Origin: an uncultured Ruminococcus sp.
GTDB lineage: Bacteria; Bacillota; Clostridia; Oscillospirales; Ruminococcaceae
Direction of reading: 5' to 3'
DNA: 34,923 nucleotides
Assembly: GCA_947587925.1 (NCBI GenBank)
Contig: CANPYF010000003.1
Location: 1 to 34,923 of the forward strand
Numbering within the stretch: position 1 is the stretch's first letter; every line of letters starts with the position of its first letter. A program made the translations under genes and the position numbers. Of this stretch, positions 1 through 8,430 are shown piece by piece. The notes under the pieces were generated by a model. It worked only from the letters and a program-made list of their open reading frames with translations, did not search any database and had not been told where the DNA came from.

Positions 1-266
1 CTGCCGTGAGAGCAGTCTGCGCAAAGCGTGAACTGGGATATCACAAGCACGCTGCCGCCGACATCATTTATGCTCAGATTGGTCTTGTCGTTTTCATCTG
101 AAAAGATACGCAGCTTTGAGATCTTATCCGCAAGTTTTTCACATTCGGCTTCGCCGTCTCCGTCTGCCGCTCCGAAAAAAACGAGCAGTCCGTTATCTAT
201 GCTGCCGACTGTTTCACCGTCAACGGTGACGGAAGCGCGCAGTACCCTTTGTATCAGCGCTTTCAT
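1..266 (-). CDS. dtd: D-aminoacyl-tRNA deacylase, partial (3' end runs off the left edge)
   Basis: Reverse complement from 266 reads [37 protein letters not shown]..., a typical Dtd N-terminus. Its ATG overlaps the stop of the upstream gene (ATGA). It is missing from the ORF track because it is truncated. Confidence 0.88.
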   Translation of the reverse strand, partial: MKALIQRVLRASVTVDGETVGSIDNGLLVFFGAADGDGEAECEKLADKISKLRIFSDENDKTNLSINDVGGSVLVISQFTLCADCSHG

Positions 267-1105
267 TCAGTCACCTCGATAAAATACCGATAGACATACT
301 CGCCGTCCGCGCCAAGCTTTATGGCGTGAGGTTTATTCTCTATATCCTCATATTCGTCATCGGCGTAAACGGGTACGCTCGTCCACGGCTCTATGCAGAT
401 AAACTGTGCGCCGTCATCAAGCGCCGTCCATACCGCAATGCAGTCCGAGTCGGGGAAAGTTACCTTTACGCCCGAACCGTCGGGTCTTTTGAGCGTTACG
501 TTACCCGACTCGGGTCTATCCTTCATGATAACGTCAAAGGCAAACTGCTCTCTCGTAAGCGCGAGCGTCTTTTCACCGTCAAGCACGGTGCGTTCGCCGT
601 TTGGAGTAGGCTGAACGATAGTTTCGGGCTTTTCGTATTCGATAACGCTTTTGCCCTCGTTAATATCGCAGATAAAAGCGGGGTGTCCGCCGAGGTAGAA
701 ATACATATCCTCGCCGCCCGTATTTTTAACGCGGTACTCAACGGTCAGCGCACCGTTTTCTAAAGTATATGTTACTTTAAGCAAAAAATGATAGGGATAT
801 TGGCTCAATGTATTGCTGTCGGAGCAAAGCGTGAAACTTGCCGAATTATCCGTCTGACCGGCAAGTTCAAATTCCATATCGCGGGCAAAGCCGTGATTGG
901 CTTTTAACGTGTACTCCCTGCCCTTAGCGCGGTAACTTTTGTTTTTGGGAGAGCATATGAACGGAAAAAGTATGGGCGCATAGCGTTTCCACGCGTCACC
1001 GCACTGCCAGAGATATTCCTTGCCGTCAAGCGTTACCGAATGAAGCTCCGCGCCTGCGGTATCTGCGCAAAAGCCGAGCCTGCCGAGCGTTTTCTTTATT
1101 ATCAT
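263..1105 (-). CDS. aldose 1-epimerase family protein (LacX/GalM-like)
   Basis: 280 aa ORF, with ...[21 protein letters not shown]..., [10 protein letters not shown] and GGHPAF motifs typical of the epimerase family. Confidence 0.85.
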   Translation of the reverse strand: MIIKKTLGRLGFCADTAGAELHSVTLDGKEYLWQCGDAWKRYAPILFPFICSPKNKSYRAKGREYTLKANHGFARDMEFELAGQTDNSASFTLCSDSNTLSQYPYHFLLKVTYTLENGALTVEYRVKNTGGEDMYFYLGGHPAFICDINEGKSVIEYEKPETIVQPTPNGERTVLDGEKTLALTREQFAFDVIMKDRPESGNVTLKRPDGSGVKVTFPDSDCIAVWTALDDGAQFICIEPWTSVPVYADDEYEDIENKPHAIKLGADGEYVYRYFIEVTE

Positions 1106-1190
1106 ACTTTATATCCTCCTTGTCATATGTCAAAACGGCAGAACCGTTATCGGGAACTGCGCCCGACAGTAAGCCCTGCCGCTCATACTA

Positions 1191-2012
1191 TCATTCTTTT
1201 GAAGAATAGGAATGGCCGTAGCCATAACCGTAACCATATCCGTAACCGTAGCCGCCGTAGCCGTATGACTTCTTATAGCGGTAATATCTGTTCTTGCCGC
1301 CCTTGCCCGTGCCTGTAGGCACTTTGGTTATTACCGAACCGAGCAGCGTTCCGCCCGCAAAATCTATCGACTCGACAGCGTGCTGATATGAATCATAGGT
1401 GGTAACGCCCGACATAGCGATAAGCACAACGCCCGCGATAGCGTCAGAAAGCGTCAGCGTATCGGAAACGATATTTATAGGCGGAGTATCTATGATAATG
1501 TAATCATAATACTGCGAAAGCTCCTTGAGCAGCGTTTTCATATTTTCCGAAGAAAGCATTTCGGATGGGTTGGGCGGTATCGGACCGCTCGTCATAATGT
1601 CCAGCCCGGGGATTATATTTTCATTTACGACCTCGTTGAAGGAGTGCATACCGCAAAGCAGTGTACACAGACCGAATTTATTTTTCAGCTTGAAGATCTT
1701 CTGCTGAACGGGCGCTCTCAGGTCGGCGTCTATCAGCAGCACCTTTGCCTGCATCTGCGCGAAAGTTATCGCAAGATTTGCGGCTATGGTGGATTTTCCT
1801 TCGTGCTGCATAGCACTCGTTACCGCAAATGTTTTATTGTTCTTTGTAGAAAGGCTGAAAAGCAGATTTGTTCTCAGCGTCTTGAACGCTTCGGTGGTCT
1901 GGAATGAAAATTCCTTATCGAGCAGCGTTATATATTTTGCTGCTGATGATCTTCTGTTCTGCTGACGCGCAGGCGTTTTTTTCTTGGTATTATTCGCATT
2001 ATTTGTACTCAT
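1191..2012 (-). CDS. CpsD/CapB-type bacterial tyrosine kinase (BY-kinase) with a Tyr/Gly-rich C-terminal tail
   Basis: Walker A-like TSAMQHEGKSTIAANLA, Walker A' VLLIDADLRAP, YIIIDTPP, and C-terminal YGYGGYGYGYGYGYGYGHSYSS. Confidence 0.9.
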   Translation of the reverse strand: MSTNNANNTKKKTPARQQNRRSSAAKYITLLDKEFSFQTTEAFKTLRTNLLFSLSTKNNKTFAVTSAMQHEGKSTIAANLAITFAQMQAKVLLIDADLRAPVQQKIFKLKNKFGLCTLLCGMHSFNEVVNENIIPGLDIMTSGPIPPNPSEMLSSENMKTLLKELSQYYDYIIIDTPPINIVSDTLTLSDAIAGVVLIAMSGVTTYDSYQHAVESIDFAGGTLLGSVITKVPTGTGKGGKNRYYRYKKSYGYGGYGYGYGYGYGYGHSYSSKE

Positions 2013-2787
2013 ACTTCATTCCACCTTTCTCAACTTCATAAAGGTCGGGTATCTCGGCAAGCACGGGAATATCGTCAAATCTTTTCTTAAAGTCCTCCGA
2101 TATTTTTATGCGGTTATCGAGAAGATCTGAAATTATAACTATCGCCATAGCGATAACAACGCCTGCAAGCAGACCGACAAGTGTTATCATCTTTACGTTA
2201 GGTGATGACGGCACTTCCGGTACTTTGGCAGTGCCTATCGTTTCGATAGAACCCGCCATTGTTACTCTCGTGAGCAGTTCGGGCGCTACCTGCGCGATAT
2301 ATTCGCAGATCTTGGCGGAAAGTTCGGGATTAACGGTAGTAGCCGTTATCGAGATGACCTCCGTTTCGTTGACCGATTCGATAGTAACGAGCTGTCTTAT
2401 CTGGTCGGGCGGAATGGAGAGCGAGTCGCCGTCATAGTCAATGGTGAAGACCTTTTCAAGGTCGCTTATCTCAAATTGTGTGAGCAGATAGTCGGACACC
2501 TGTTCATAAACTATATCATCGTTAAGGATAACGATATATGTACCCGCTATCATACGAGATGAATTAAGCGTCGTCTGGTCTATAGAGCCTTGATTCTGCT
2601 GTGCGAAATTGCTCGAACTGTTGACATATATCGAGATAGATGAGGTATACTTTTCGGGCAGGATAAATTTCGCCACGGTGAAACCCAACACCAAGCCTAT
2701 CAATCCGAGCAGGATTATAAAATGAAGCTTGGAAAGCAATAGATAAAACAGATCACTTAAATTGATCTCCTGTTCCTGTGTTTCCAT
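1999..2787 (-). CDS. Wzz/YveK-type polysaccharide biosynthesis membrane adaptor (CpsC-like)
   Basis: Two TM segments flanking an extracytoplasmic domain. Directly upstream of, and overlapping, the BY-kinase gene. Confidence 0.85.
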   Translation of the reverse strand: METQEQEINLSDLFYLLLSKLHFIILLGLIGLVLGFTVAKFILPEKYTSSISIYVNSSSNFAQQNQGSIDQTTLNSSRMIAGTYIVILNDDIVYEQVSDYLLTQFEISDLEKVFTIDYDGDSLSIPPDQIRQLVTIESVNETEVISITATTVNPELSAKICEYIAQVAPELLTRVTMAGSIETIGTAKVPEVPSSPNVKMITLVGLLAGVVIAMAIVIISDLLDNRIKISEDFKKRFDDIPVLAEIPDLYEVEKGGMKYEYK

Positions 2788-2936
2788 TTACATTCTCCTA
2801 AAATTTTTACAAGTAATTTTTACAAATTTCTATACAAGCCGTAAGCAAGCCGTAAACCGACAAGCCTTCATCTATTATAACTTATATTTCGAGTTTTGTC
2901 AATAGCATTTTATGTTTTTTCGGTTTTTGTTAAAAA

Positions 2937-3740
2937 TTACACAAAAAGTCCGAGCAAGCCGACCGCGTTTTTGCCAAATATTTTTTCGCGTTCATCATCG
3001 GTAAGATCCAGCCTTAGCAGTTTTTCAAGGATAGCCCCGCCGCTTGCCCAAGGGCAGTCGCTGCCGAACAATATCCTGTCTGTACCGTGTTTTCTGATTA
3101 TTTTAAGCATAAGCTCGTCGGGACAGCCGAGGGTAAAGGAAGTATCGAGATAGACCTGCTCCCCCGTTCCCGCGATAATGTCAAAGACCTGTTCCCACAT
3201 ATCGCAGCCGCCGAGGTGAGCAAGTATGATCTTAAGCTTTGGGTGACGTTTTATGACCTTTGCGGCACGCTCGGGCGTACAGTGTATCAGATTTGGCGAC
3301 ATACAGTCCCTGCCCGCGTGAAAAATTATCGGCAGACCTATGCAGGCGGCAGCCTCATAAAGCGGGTCGAGTTTTTTATCATCTACCATAAAATCCTGAT
3401 AATCAGGGTGAAGTTTTATGCCGTGCAGACCGAGCTGTTTTATACGCGCTATCTCGTCCTCAAAATCGTCCGCGTCGGGATGCACGCTTCCGAAAGCGAT
3501 AATGCGCTCCTGCGCATTATTTACCGCCGCCGCCCAGTCGTTTATTATCGTCTGCTGAGAAGGTTTGGTAGCGATAGAAAGCATAACGCTTTTATCCACC
3601 CCCCATTCGTCCATACGGTCGATAAGCTGCGGGACAAGCCCGCGTGTAAAGGGCGTAAAGCCGCTTATATGTTCCAGCTTGCTTATAGCGCGTTCAGCGA
3701 TCTTAGGATTAAAAGCATGAGTGTGAAAATCTATTATCAT
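2937..3740 (-). CDS. amidohydrolase family protein (TIM-barrel metal-dependent hydrolase)
   Basis: N-terminal MIIDFHTHAF, GIKLHPDYQ, IIFHAG, LAHLGG and LFGSDCPW motifs of amidohydrolase_2. Confidence 0.88.
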   Translation of the reverse strand: MIIDFHTHAFNPKIAERAISKLEHISGFTPFTRGLVPQLIDRMDEWGVDKSVMLSIATKPSQQTIINDWAAAVNNAQERIIAFGSVHPDADDFEDEIARIKQLGLHGIKLHPDYQDFMVDDKKLDPLYEAAACIGLPIIFHAGRDCMSPNLIHCTPERAAKVIKRHPKLKIILAHLGGCDMWEQVFDIIAGTGEQVYLDTSFTLGCPDELMLKIIRKHGTDRILFGSDCPWASGGAILEKLLRLDLTDDEREKIFGKNAVGLLGLFV

Positions 3741-3812
3741 AACAGCATTACTCCGGTTCGATTTATTTTTGTGTTGAATATATTATATCACTTTAAGTCC
3801 CATATGTCAATG

Positions 3813-3860
3813 GGGCGGACCTTTTCTTTTGATGTGACTTTTACGTTGTGGCGTCCGCCC
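3813..3860. repeat. Inverted-repeat element GGGCGGAC-N32-GTCCGCCC (copy 1)
   Basis: GGGCGGAC 3813-3820 and GTCCGCCC 3853-3860. Same architecture and flanks at 27192-27239. Confidence 0.7.
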
Positions 3861-3873
3861 TTGAATGTTTTCT

Positions 3874-3937
3874 GTCTGAGCGTAGCTCAGACCGAGGTCG
3901 AAGACCTCAACTTTCGCCGTCTGAGCTATGCTCAGAC
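3874..3937. repeat. Cluster of three perfect triloop hairpins
   Basis: GTCTGAGC-GTA-GCTCAGAC (3874-3892), GAGGTC-GAA-GACCTC (3894-3908), GTCTGAGC-TAT-GCTCAGAC (3919-3937). Confidence 0.85.
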
Positions 3938-4180
3938 CCGAAACCGCAAAACTTCCACAGCTTCTGTTCACCAACTTTTGAGGATCTATTTTCATGACTG
4001 CGTACAATTTTACTTTTTTTAATAGAATTATTTTACTTTAATTAGATATTCTACTTTACTCATTTATCCATTTTGAGAAGACGCGCTGCCCCCTCCTGAA
4101 AGGCGGGATTTAGAGAGGTTTTAAAATCCCGCCGCTTTAGCGGCGTACCTTTTAAAATTCGCGCCGTAGGCGCCTCATTG

Positions 4181-4243
4181 TCTAACCTCTTACATCTTAA
4201 GAGCAAGCGCTATTATTTTTAATAGTGCGGCGTTCTAACTTCT
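4181..4243 (+). repeat. 63-bp mosaic intergenic repeat (heptads plus imperfect hairpin)
   Basis: tctaacctcttacatcttaagagcaagcgctattatttttaatagtgcggcgttctaacttct. The reverse complement occurs at 19309-19371 with one substitution. Confidence 0.9.
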
Positions 4244-4338
4244 AAATAACCCTTAGAAAGGGGATTGACTTATCCGAATTAATGTGATAAAATAAAAATA
4301 TCGGGATAACACATCTTAACGGAAAGGAGTTTCGCACT

Positions 4339-5667
4339 GTGAATGTCAAAAGGCTGCTTGCTTTGCCTGTCGCTGCACTTGTGCTCAGCGGCTGCTCGGG
4401 GCTGAATTTCTCTATTGATGACCTGCTCGCCGCACCTAAGCTCACCGAAGAACAGACGCAGATACACGAGGCTCTTATTTCGGCGGTGGGACGCGGGATA
4501 ACACTTAAATATCCCCGCAGCGGCTCTAACCGCTCGGCTTACGTTATCGCCGATATCGACGGTGAACCTACCGAGGAGGCGCTCGTTTTTTATGAGTATT
4601 CCTCGGCTGAAAGCGACGGTATACGAATGAACCTGCTCGATAAAAATGAAGAGGGCGAGTGGTATTCGGTAAAGGAACTTGCGGGCGCGGGTACGGAAAT
4701 AGATCAGGTGATAATCTCGCCTATGAGCAAGGACGGCGAAATGGATATCCTTGTCGGTTATCAGAACCCTGCGGGTGAAAATAACCTTGAAATATATACC
4801 TATTCGGCAAAGGGCTTTCAGCGTATCGGTACTGACAGCTATTCGCTGCTCGAAGCGATAGATATAGATTCGGACGGAACGGACGAACTTATCACCGTTC
4901 AGAAAAATGCTGACCCCGAAACGGGGGCAGTCACTTCCCGCGCTTACCTGCTGAGCGTTGCCGACGGTGAGATAATAAAGGACGACGGCACGGAGCTGTG
5001 CGACGGTGTTACAAGCTATGTACGCGCTTTCAGCGGTATTCTTTCTAACGGCGATCCCGCCGTTTATATTGATGAGATAAATTCTGACGGAATGCTGCGC
5101 ACCGAGATAATTTTTTACCGCTATTCGGGACTTCAAGCGCCCGTTAAGCTTCGCTCGGAAAAAATGCTGCCGCTTTGTACCCGCCCTGTGGGTTATTCAT
5201 GCGCCGACCTCGATAATGACGGCGTTTATGAGATACCCTCCGCAAAGCCTATGCTCGGCTATGAAAACGCGGTCGCCGAAGAACAGGTGTTCCGTACGAC
5301 ATGGAGCCAGTATAAGGATTTTTATGAACTTGAACAAAAACTTTCGGGGTATTATAATGTTACCGAAGGGTATATGATGGCGTTCCCGTCAAGGTGGAAC
5401 GATGCCGTTACCGTTAAACCGGATAACGAGACCGAGGAAACGGTGTTCTATAAATATGCGGGCGATATAAACGCCCAGATGACCGAGCTTATGCGAATAA
5501 AGACGGTCACCAAAAACGAATCGGAGGAGTATCTTTACGACGGCTATACGCTAATCGCCTCGCGCGGACAGATAGATTACCTCGTAAAACTCCCCACAAA
5601 TATGAGAGAACAAATGATACTAACAATAGATGAGGTCCAGAATAATTTTTATCCGCTTAATTATTAA
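4339..5667 (+). CDS. Putative lipoprotein, FG-GAP/VCBS-like, unknown function
   Basis: GTG start, lipobox-like LPVAALVLSGCSG, repeated DIDSDGTDEL / DLDNDGVYEI motifs. Sits just upstream of the two-component genes. Confidence 0.8.
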   Translation: MNVKRLLALPVAALVLSGCSGLNFSIDDLLAAPKLTEEQTQIHEALISAVGRGITLKYPRSGSNRSAYVIADIDGEPTEEALVFYEYSSAESDGIRMNLLDKNEEGEWYSVKELAGAGTEIDQVIISPMSKDGEMDILVGYQNPAGENNLEIYTYSAKGFQRIGTDSYSLLEAIDIDSDGTDELITVQKNADPETGAVTSRAYLLSVADGEIIKDDGTELCDGVTSYVRAFSGILSNGDPAVYIDEINSDGMLRTEIIFYRYSGLQAPVKLRSEKMLPLCTRPVGYSCADLDNDGVYEIPSAKPMLGYENAVAEEQVFRTTWSQYKDFYELEQKLSGYYNVTEGYMMAFPSRWNDAVTVKPDNETEETVFYKYAGDINAQMTELMRIKTVTKNESEEYLYDGYTLIASRGQIDYLVKLPTNMREQMILTIDEVQNNFYPLNY

Positions 5668-5686
5668 CAGGGAGGAACAAATTGAT

Positions 5687-6388
5687 ATGAACAAAAAGGT
5701 GCTTGTATGCGAGGACGAGGAATCTATACGCGACTTCGTGGTCATAAATCTTAACAGGAGCGGCTATGATGTCGTCTGCGTTGATAACGGCGAGGACGCC
5801 TTGAAGGAATTTGAGGATCAGGAGGAGGGCTTTGACGTTGCCCTGCTCGATATAATGCTGCCCGGCATAGACGGCGTACAGGTCTGCAAAAGGATACGCG
5901 AAAAAAGCCAGACTATCGGCATTATAATGCTTTCGGCAAAATCGCAGGAAATGGATAAGATATCCTCGCTGATGATGGGCGCGGACGATTATATCACAAA
6001 GCCGTTTTCCATTTCAGAACTTATAGCGCGTGTTGACGCGGTATGCCGCAGGGTGAGCATGGTACATTCAAAGACCGAAGCGTCCTCTGTGATAACCAGC
6101 GGACCGTTTACGCTCAATCTTAAAAGCCGCACGGTCTTTAAAAACGGCGAACAGATAGACCTTACTCAGGTGGAATACCAGATAATGGAATACTTCTTCA
6201 AAAACCAGAACACCGCTCTCGACCGCAGCAGTATTCTCAACCACATATGGGGAGAAAGCTATTACGGTGATGATAAGATAGTTGACGTAAATATCCGAAG
6301 GATAAGAATGAAGATAGAGGACGAGCCGTCCAATCCGAGATATATACTCACTATATGGGGCTTCGGATATAAATGGGCGGCAGGCTGA
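5687..6388 (+). CDS. OmpR/PhoB-family response regulator
   Basis: Start MNKKVLVCEDEES with GGAGG upstream (the tracked ORF start at 5630 is too far 5'). Has LLDIMLPGIDG, KPF and a winged-helix C-terminus. Confidence 0.93.
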   Translation: MNKKVLVCEDEESIRDFVVINLNRSGYDVVCVDNGEDALKEFEDQEEGFDVALLDIMLPGIDGVQVCKRIREKSQTIGIIMLSAKSQEMDKISSLMMGADDYITKPFSISELIARVDAVCRRVSMVHSKTEASSVITSGPFTLNLKSRTVFKNGEQIDLTQVEYQIMEYFFKNQNTALDRSSILNHIWGESYYGDDKIVDVNIRRIRMKIEDEPSNPRYILTIWGFGYKWAAG

Positions 6389-6390
6389 TA

Positions 6391-6511
6391 ATTAGAAGTT
6401 AGAGTCTGAGCTTCGCTCAGACCGTAAGAAGTCAGAGAAAGAGACTGAACTTCTTGCGGGATTAAAAGGATAGTTAAATACATTTTTCCTCCCCGCCGCA
6501 GGCGGGGGAGG
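6391..6511 (-). repeat. Heptad/triloop mosaic repeat between response regulator and kinase
   Basis: TAATTAGAAGTTAGA, GTCTGAGC-TTC-GCTCAGAC (6404-6422), imperfect CCGTAAGAAGTCAG...CTGAACTTCTTGCGG, then TTTCCTCCCCGCC-GCA-GGCGGGGGAGGAAA. Confidence 0.8.
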
Positions 6512-6572
6512 AAACAGAAATATTATACTTCCAAATTAATTTCCGTGATAATAAAAGGATAGAATAAAAATA

Positions 6573-8102
6573 ATGTCAAAAAAAAATAAGCTTGCTGCCG
6601 ACATCAGTGCGGACGCGGCAAAGAACCGGTTCGGGCGGCAGAGTATCCTTACCCACTGGCTGAGAAACAATCTTGCCGTGCTTATCACCGCCCTTGTGAT
6701 AATAGGCATACTGCTCGGAGCGACTATAAAGAATTATTATTACAGTTCGGCAAGGCAGTATCTTTTATCGCGTATGAATATCGTGACAGGTTCGCTCGAA
6801 AACGGCGAGGAAGGCTCTGCTGTCAACTATTCGGCAAGGATACGCCAGATAGTCGAAGGCTATGAGGATAAAGAACAGATAGAGCTTATGGCGATAAGCG
6901 CGGACGATAAGGTCGATATAACCTCGTCGGGATTTTCGCCGTCACAGGATATGGGTTCGGACGATTATGTGCAGGCGCAGAATGCCGAGGACGGCATAGC
7001 CTATGCGATATTCGATCTGGCAGACGGCGAAAAGGTGATAGCCGTAACGTCCATGATCTCTCTTAGCGGCTGTGAATACAAGGCGCTGAGAATGGTATCC
7101 TCCATGAAGAATATCGACCACCAGATATTTATACTTATCGTCGGTATGTCCTTTTTGTTTGTACTGATAATAATGCTGATATATCTTTCGGGAAGATTTT
7201 TCGTGCGCTCTATCGTCTACCCCGTAATAAAGATCGGAGAGATAGCGCGGAAGATAGCCAAGGGGGATTTCAGCGAAAGGATAGAAAAAAACGGCGACGA
7301 CGAACTTGGCGATCTCTGCGATTCCATAAACTATATGGCGCAGGAGCTTTCCAACACCGAGGCTATGAAAAACGAGTTTATCTCGTCCGTTTCGCACGAA
7401 CTGCGCACCCCGCTTACCGCGATAAAGGGCTGGAGCGAAACGCTGACCGCTATTGACGATCCCGAGACCTTTAAAAAGGGTATGCGGGTCATAACGAGCG
7501 AAACGGAGCGGCTTTCGCAGATGGTAGAAGAACTGCTCGACTTTTCGCGTATACAGGACAACCGTCTGTCGCTGAAAATGGATACCATAGATATTTTGGC
7601 GGAACTTGGCGAAACGGTGCTTATCTATCAGGAACGCGCCCGTGCGCTCGGCATAACGCTCGATTACTACGAGCCGACCATGCTTCCCTTTGTTTACGGT
7701 GATAAAAACCGCCTGCGGCAGGTTTTCATAAACATTGTGGACAATGCGATAAAATATTCGGACAAGGGCGGTACGGTATCGGTGGAAGCATATGAGGAAA
7801 ACGGGGATATATGTATACTTGTTTCGGATACGGGCATAGGCATATCCAAAGAGGATCTGCCGAAGGTAAAGACCAAATTTTTCAAAGCGAATCACACGCG
7901 GCGCGGTTCGGGCATAGGACTTGCGGTCGCAGATGAGATAATAACGCGGCACGGCGGCACGCTGACCATCAACAGCGAAGAGGGAGTAGGCACGACGGTG
8001 CTCATAACGCTGCCCGCGATAGATGACGGTCAGAAAAAGGACAACAAGCCCACCGTAGACGTTGAACTTATATCCTCCGACAGGGATAAAAATGTTTCGT
8101 GA
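6573..8102 (+). CDS. Sensor histidine kinase (two TM, HAMP, HisKA, HATPase_c)
   Basis: SSVSHELRTPLTAIKGWSETL (H-box), NIVDNAIKYSDKGG (N-box), DTGIGISKEDLPKV (G-box). Confidence 0.94.
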   Translation: MSKKNKLAADISADAAKNRFGRQSILTHWLRNNLAVLITALVIIGILLGATIKNYYYSSARQYLLSRMNIVTGSLENGEEGSAVNYSARIRQIVEGYEDKEQIELMAISADDKVDITSSGFSPSQDMGSDDYVQAQNAEDGIAYAIFDLADGEKVIAVTSMISLSGCEYKALRMVSSMKNIDHQIFILIVGMSFLFVLIIMLIYLSGRFFVRSIVYPVIKIGEIARKIAKGDFSERIEKNGDDELGDLCDSINYMAQELSNTEAMKNEFISSVSHELRTPLTAIKGWSETLTAIDDPETFKKGMRVITSETERLSQMVEELLDFSRIQDNRLSLKMDTIDILAELGETVLIYQERARALGITLDYYEPTMLPFVYGDKNRLRQVFINIVDNAIKYSDKGGTVSVEAYEENGDICILVSDTGIGISKEDLPKVKTKFFKANHTRRGSGIGLAVADEIITRHGGTLTINSEEGVGTTVLITLPAIDDGQKKDNKPTVDVELISSDRDKNVS

Positions 8103-8270
8103 CGGGGGAGAAAACATATAATAGCCGCGCTAAAAAATGATATTATTACTATAATATGAACTCCGAGTTATCAAAAAAGATCAAAAAAATTAAACTGCAC
8201 AAAAGATTTTTAACTTCCCGAGCCGAGGTTTGTTAAAATGCCGAAATTTATAAAAACGAGTAAAAACCGC

Positions 8271-8299
8271 TTGACAATATTGAGTTTTTCGTGTATACT
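8271..8299 (+). promoter_or_regulatory. SigA-type promoter of the glutamine synthetase gene
   Basis: TTGACA (8271-8276), 17-nt spacer, TATACT (8294-8299). Confidence 0.8.
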
Positions 8300-8310
8300 G
8301 TTAATTGTAA

Positions 8311-8362
8311 ACAGCAATGGCGCTGTGGACGTTCTTCTTATACGTTCGCAGTGCCTTTTTTT
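8311..8362 (+). promoter_or_regulatory. glnA leader attenuator: hexaloop hairpin overlapping an intrinsic terminator
   Basis: ACAGC-AATGGC-GCTGT (8311-8326) overlaps GGCGCTGTGGACGT (8319-8332), which pairs with ACGTTCGCAGTGCC (8342-8355), followed by T7. Confidence 0.75.
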
Positions 8363-8430
8363 ATTTGTCAAAATTTTTCGGATGCCTAAAAAAAGGCAGA
8401 TCGTAATTTTATTTAGGAGGAATTGGTCTT

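Noticed and set aside
28-282. Tracked plus-strand ORF at the left edge
   Set aside because: Antisense of the truncated dtd gene, which has a convincing protein match.
3807-4007. Hairpins translate to recurring LSxAQT peptides (GLSIAQT, GLSYAQT, GLSEAQT) in several tracked ORFs
   Set aside because: This follows directly from the CTGAGCnnnGCTCAG palindrome, which reads similarly on both strands; no SD or codon-usage support for a peptide family.
4279-5136. Antisense ORF (285 aa) opposite the lipoprotein
   Set aside because: The plus-strand lipoprotein has signal peptide, lipobox, SD and operon context; the antisense ORF has none.
6942-8117. Long antisense ORF (391 aa) opposite the histidine kinase
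   Set aside because: Shadow ORF of a clearly coding histidine kinase; its translation shows no family resemblance.
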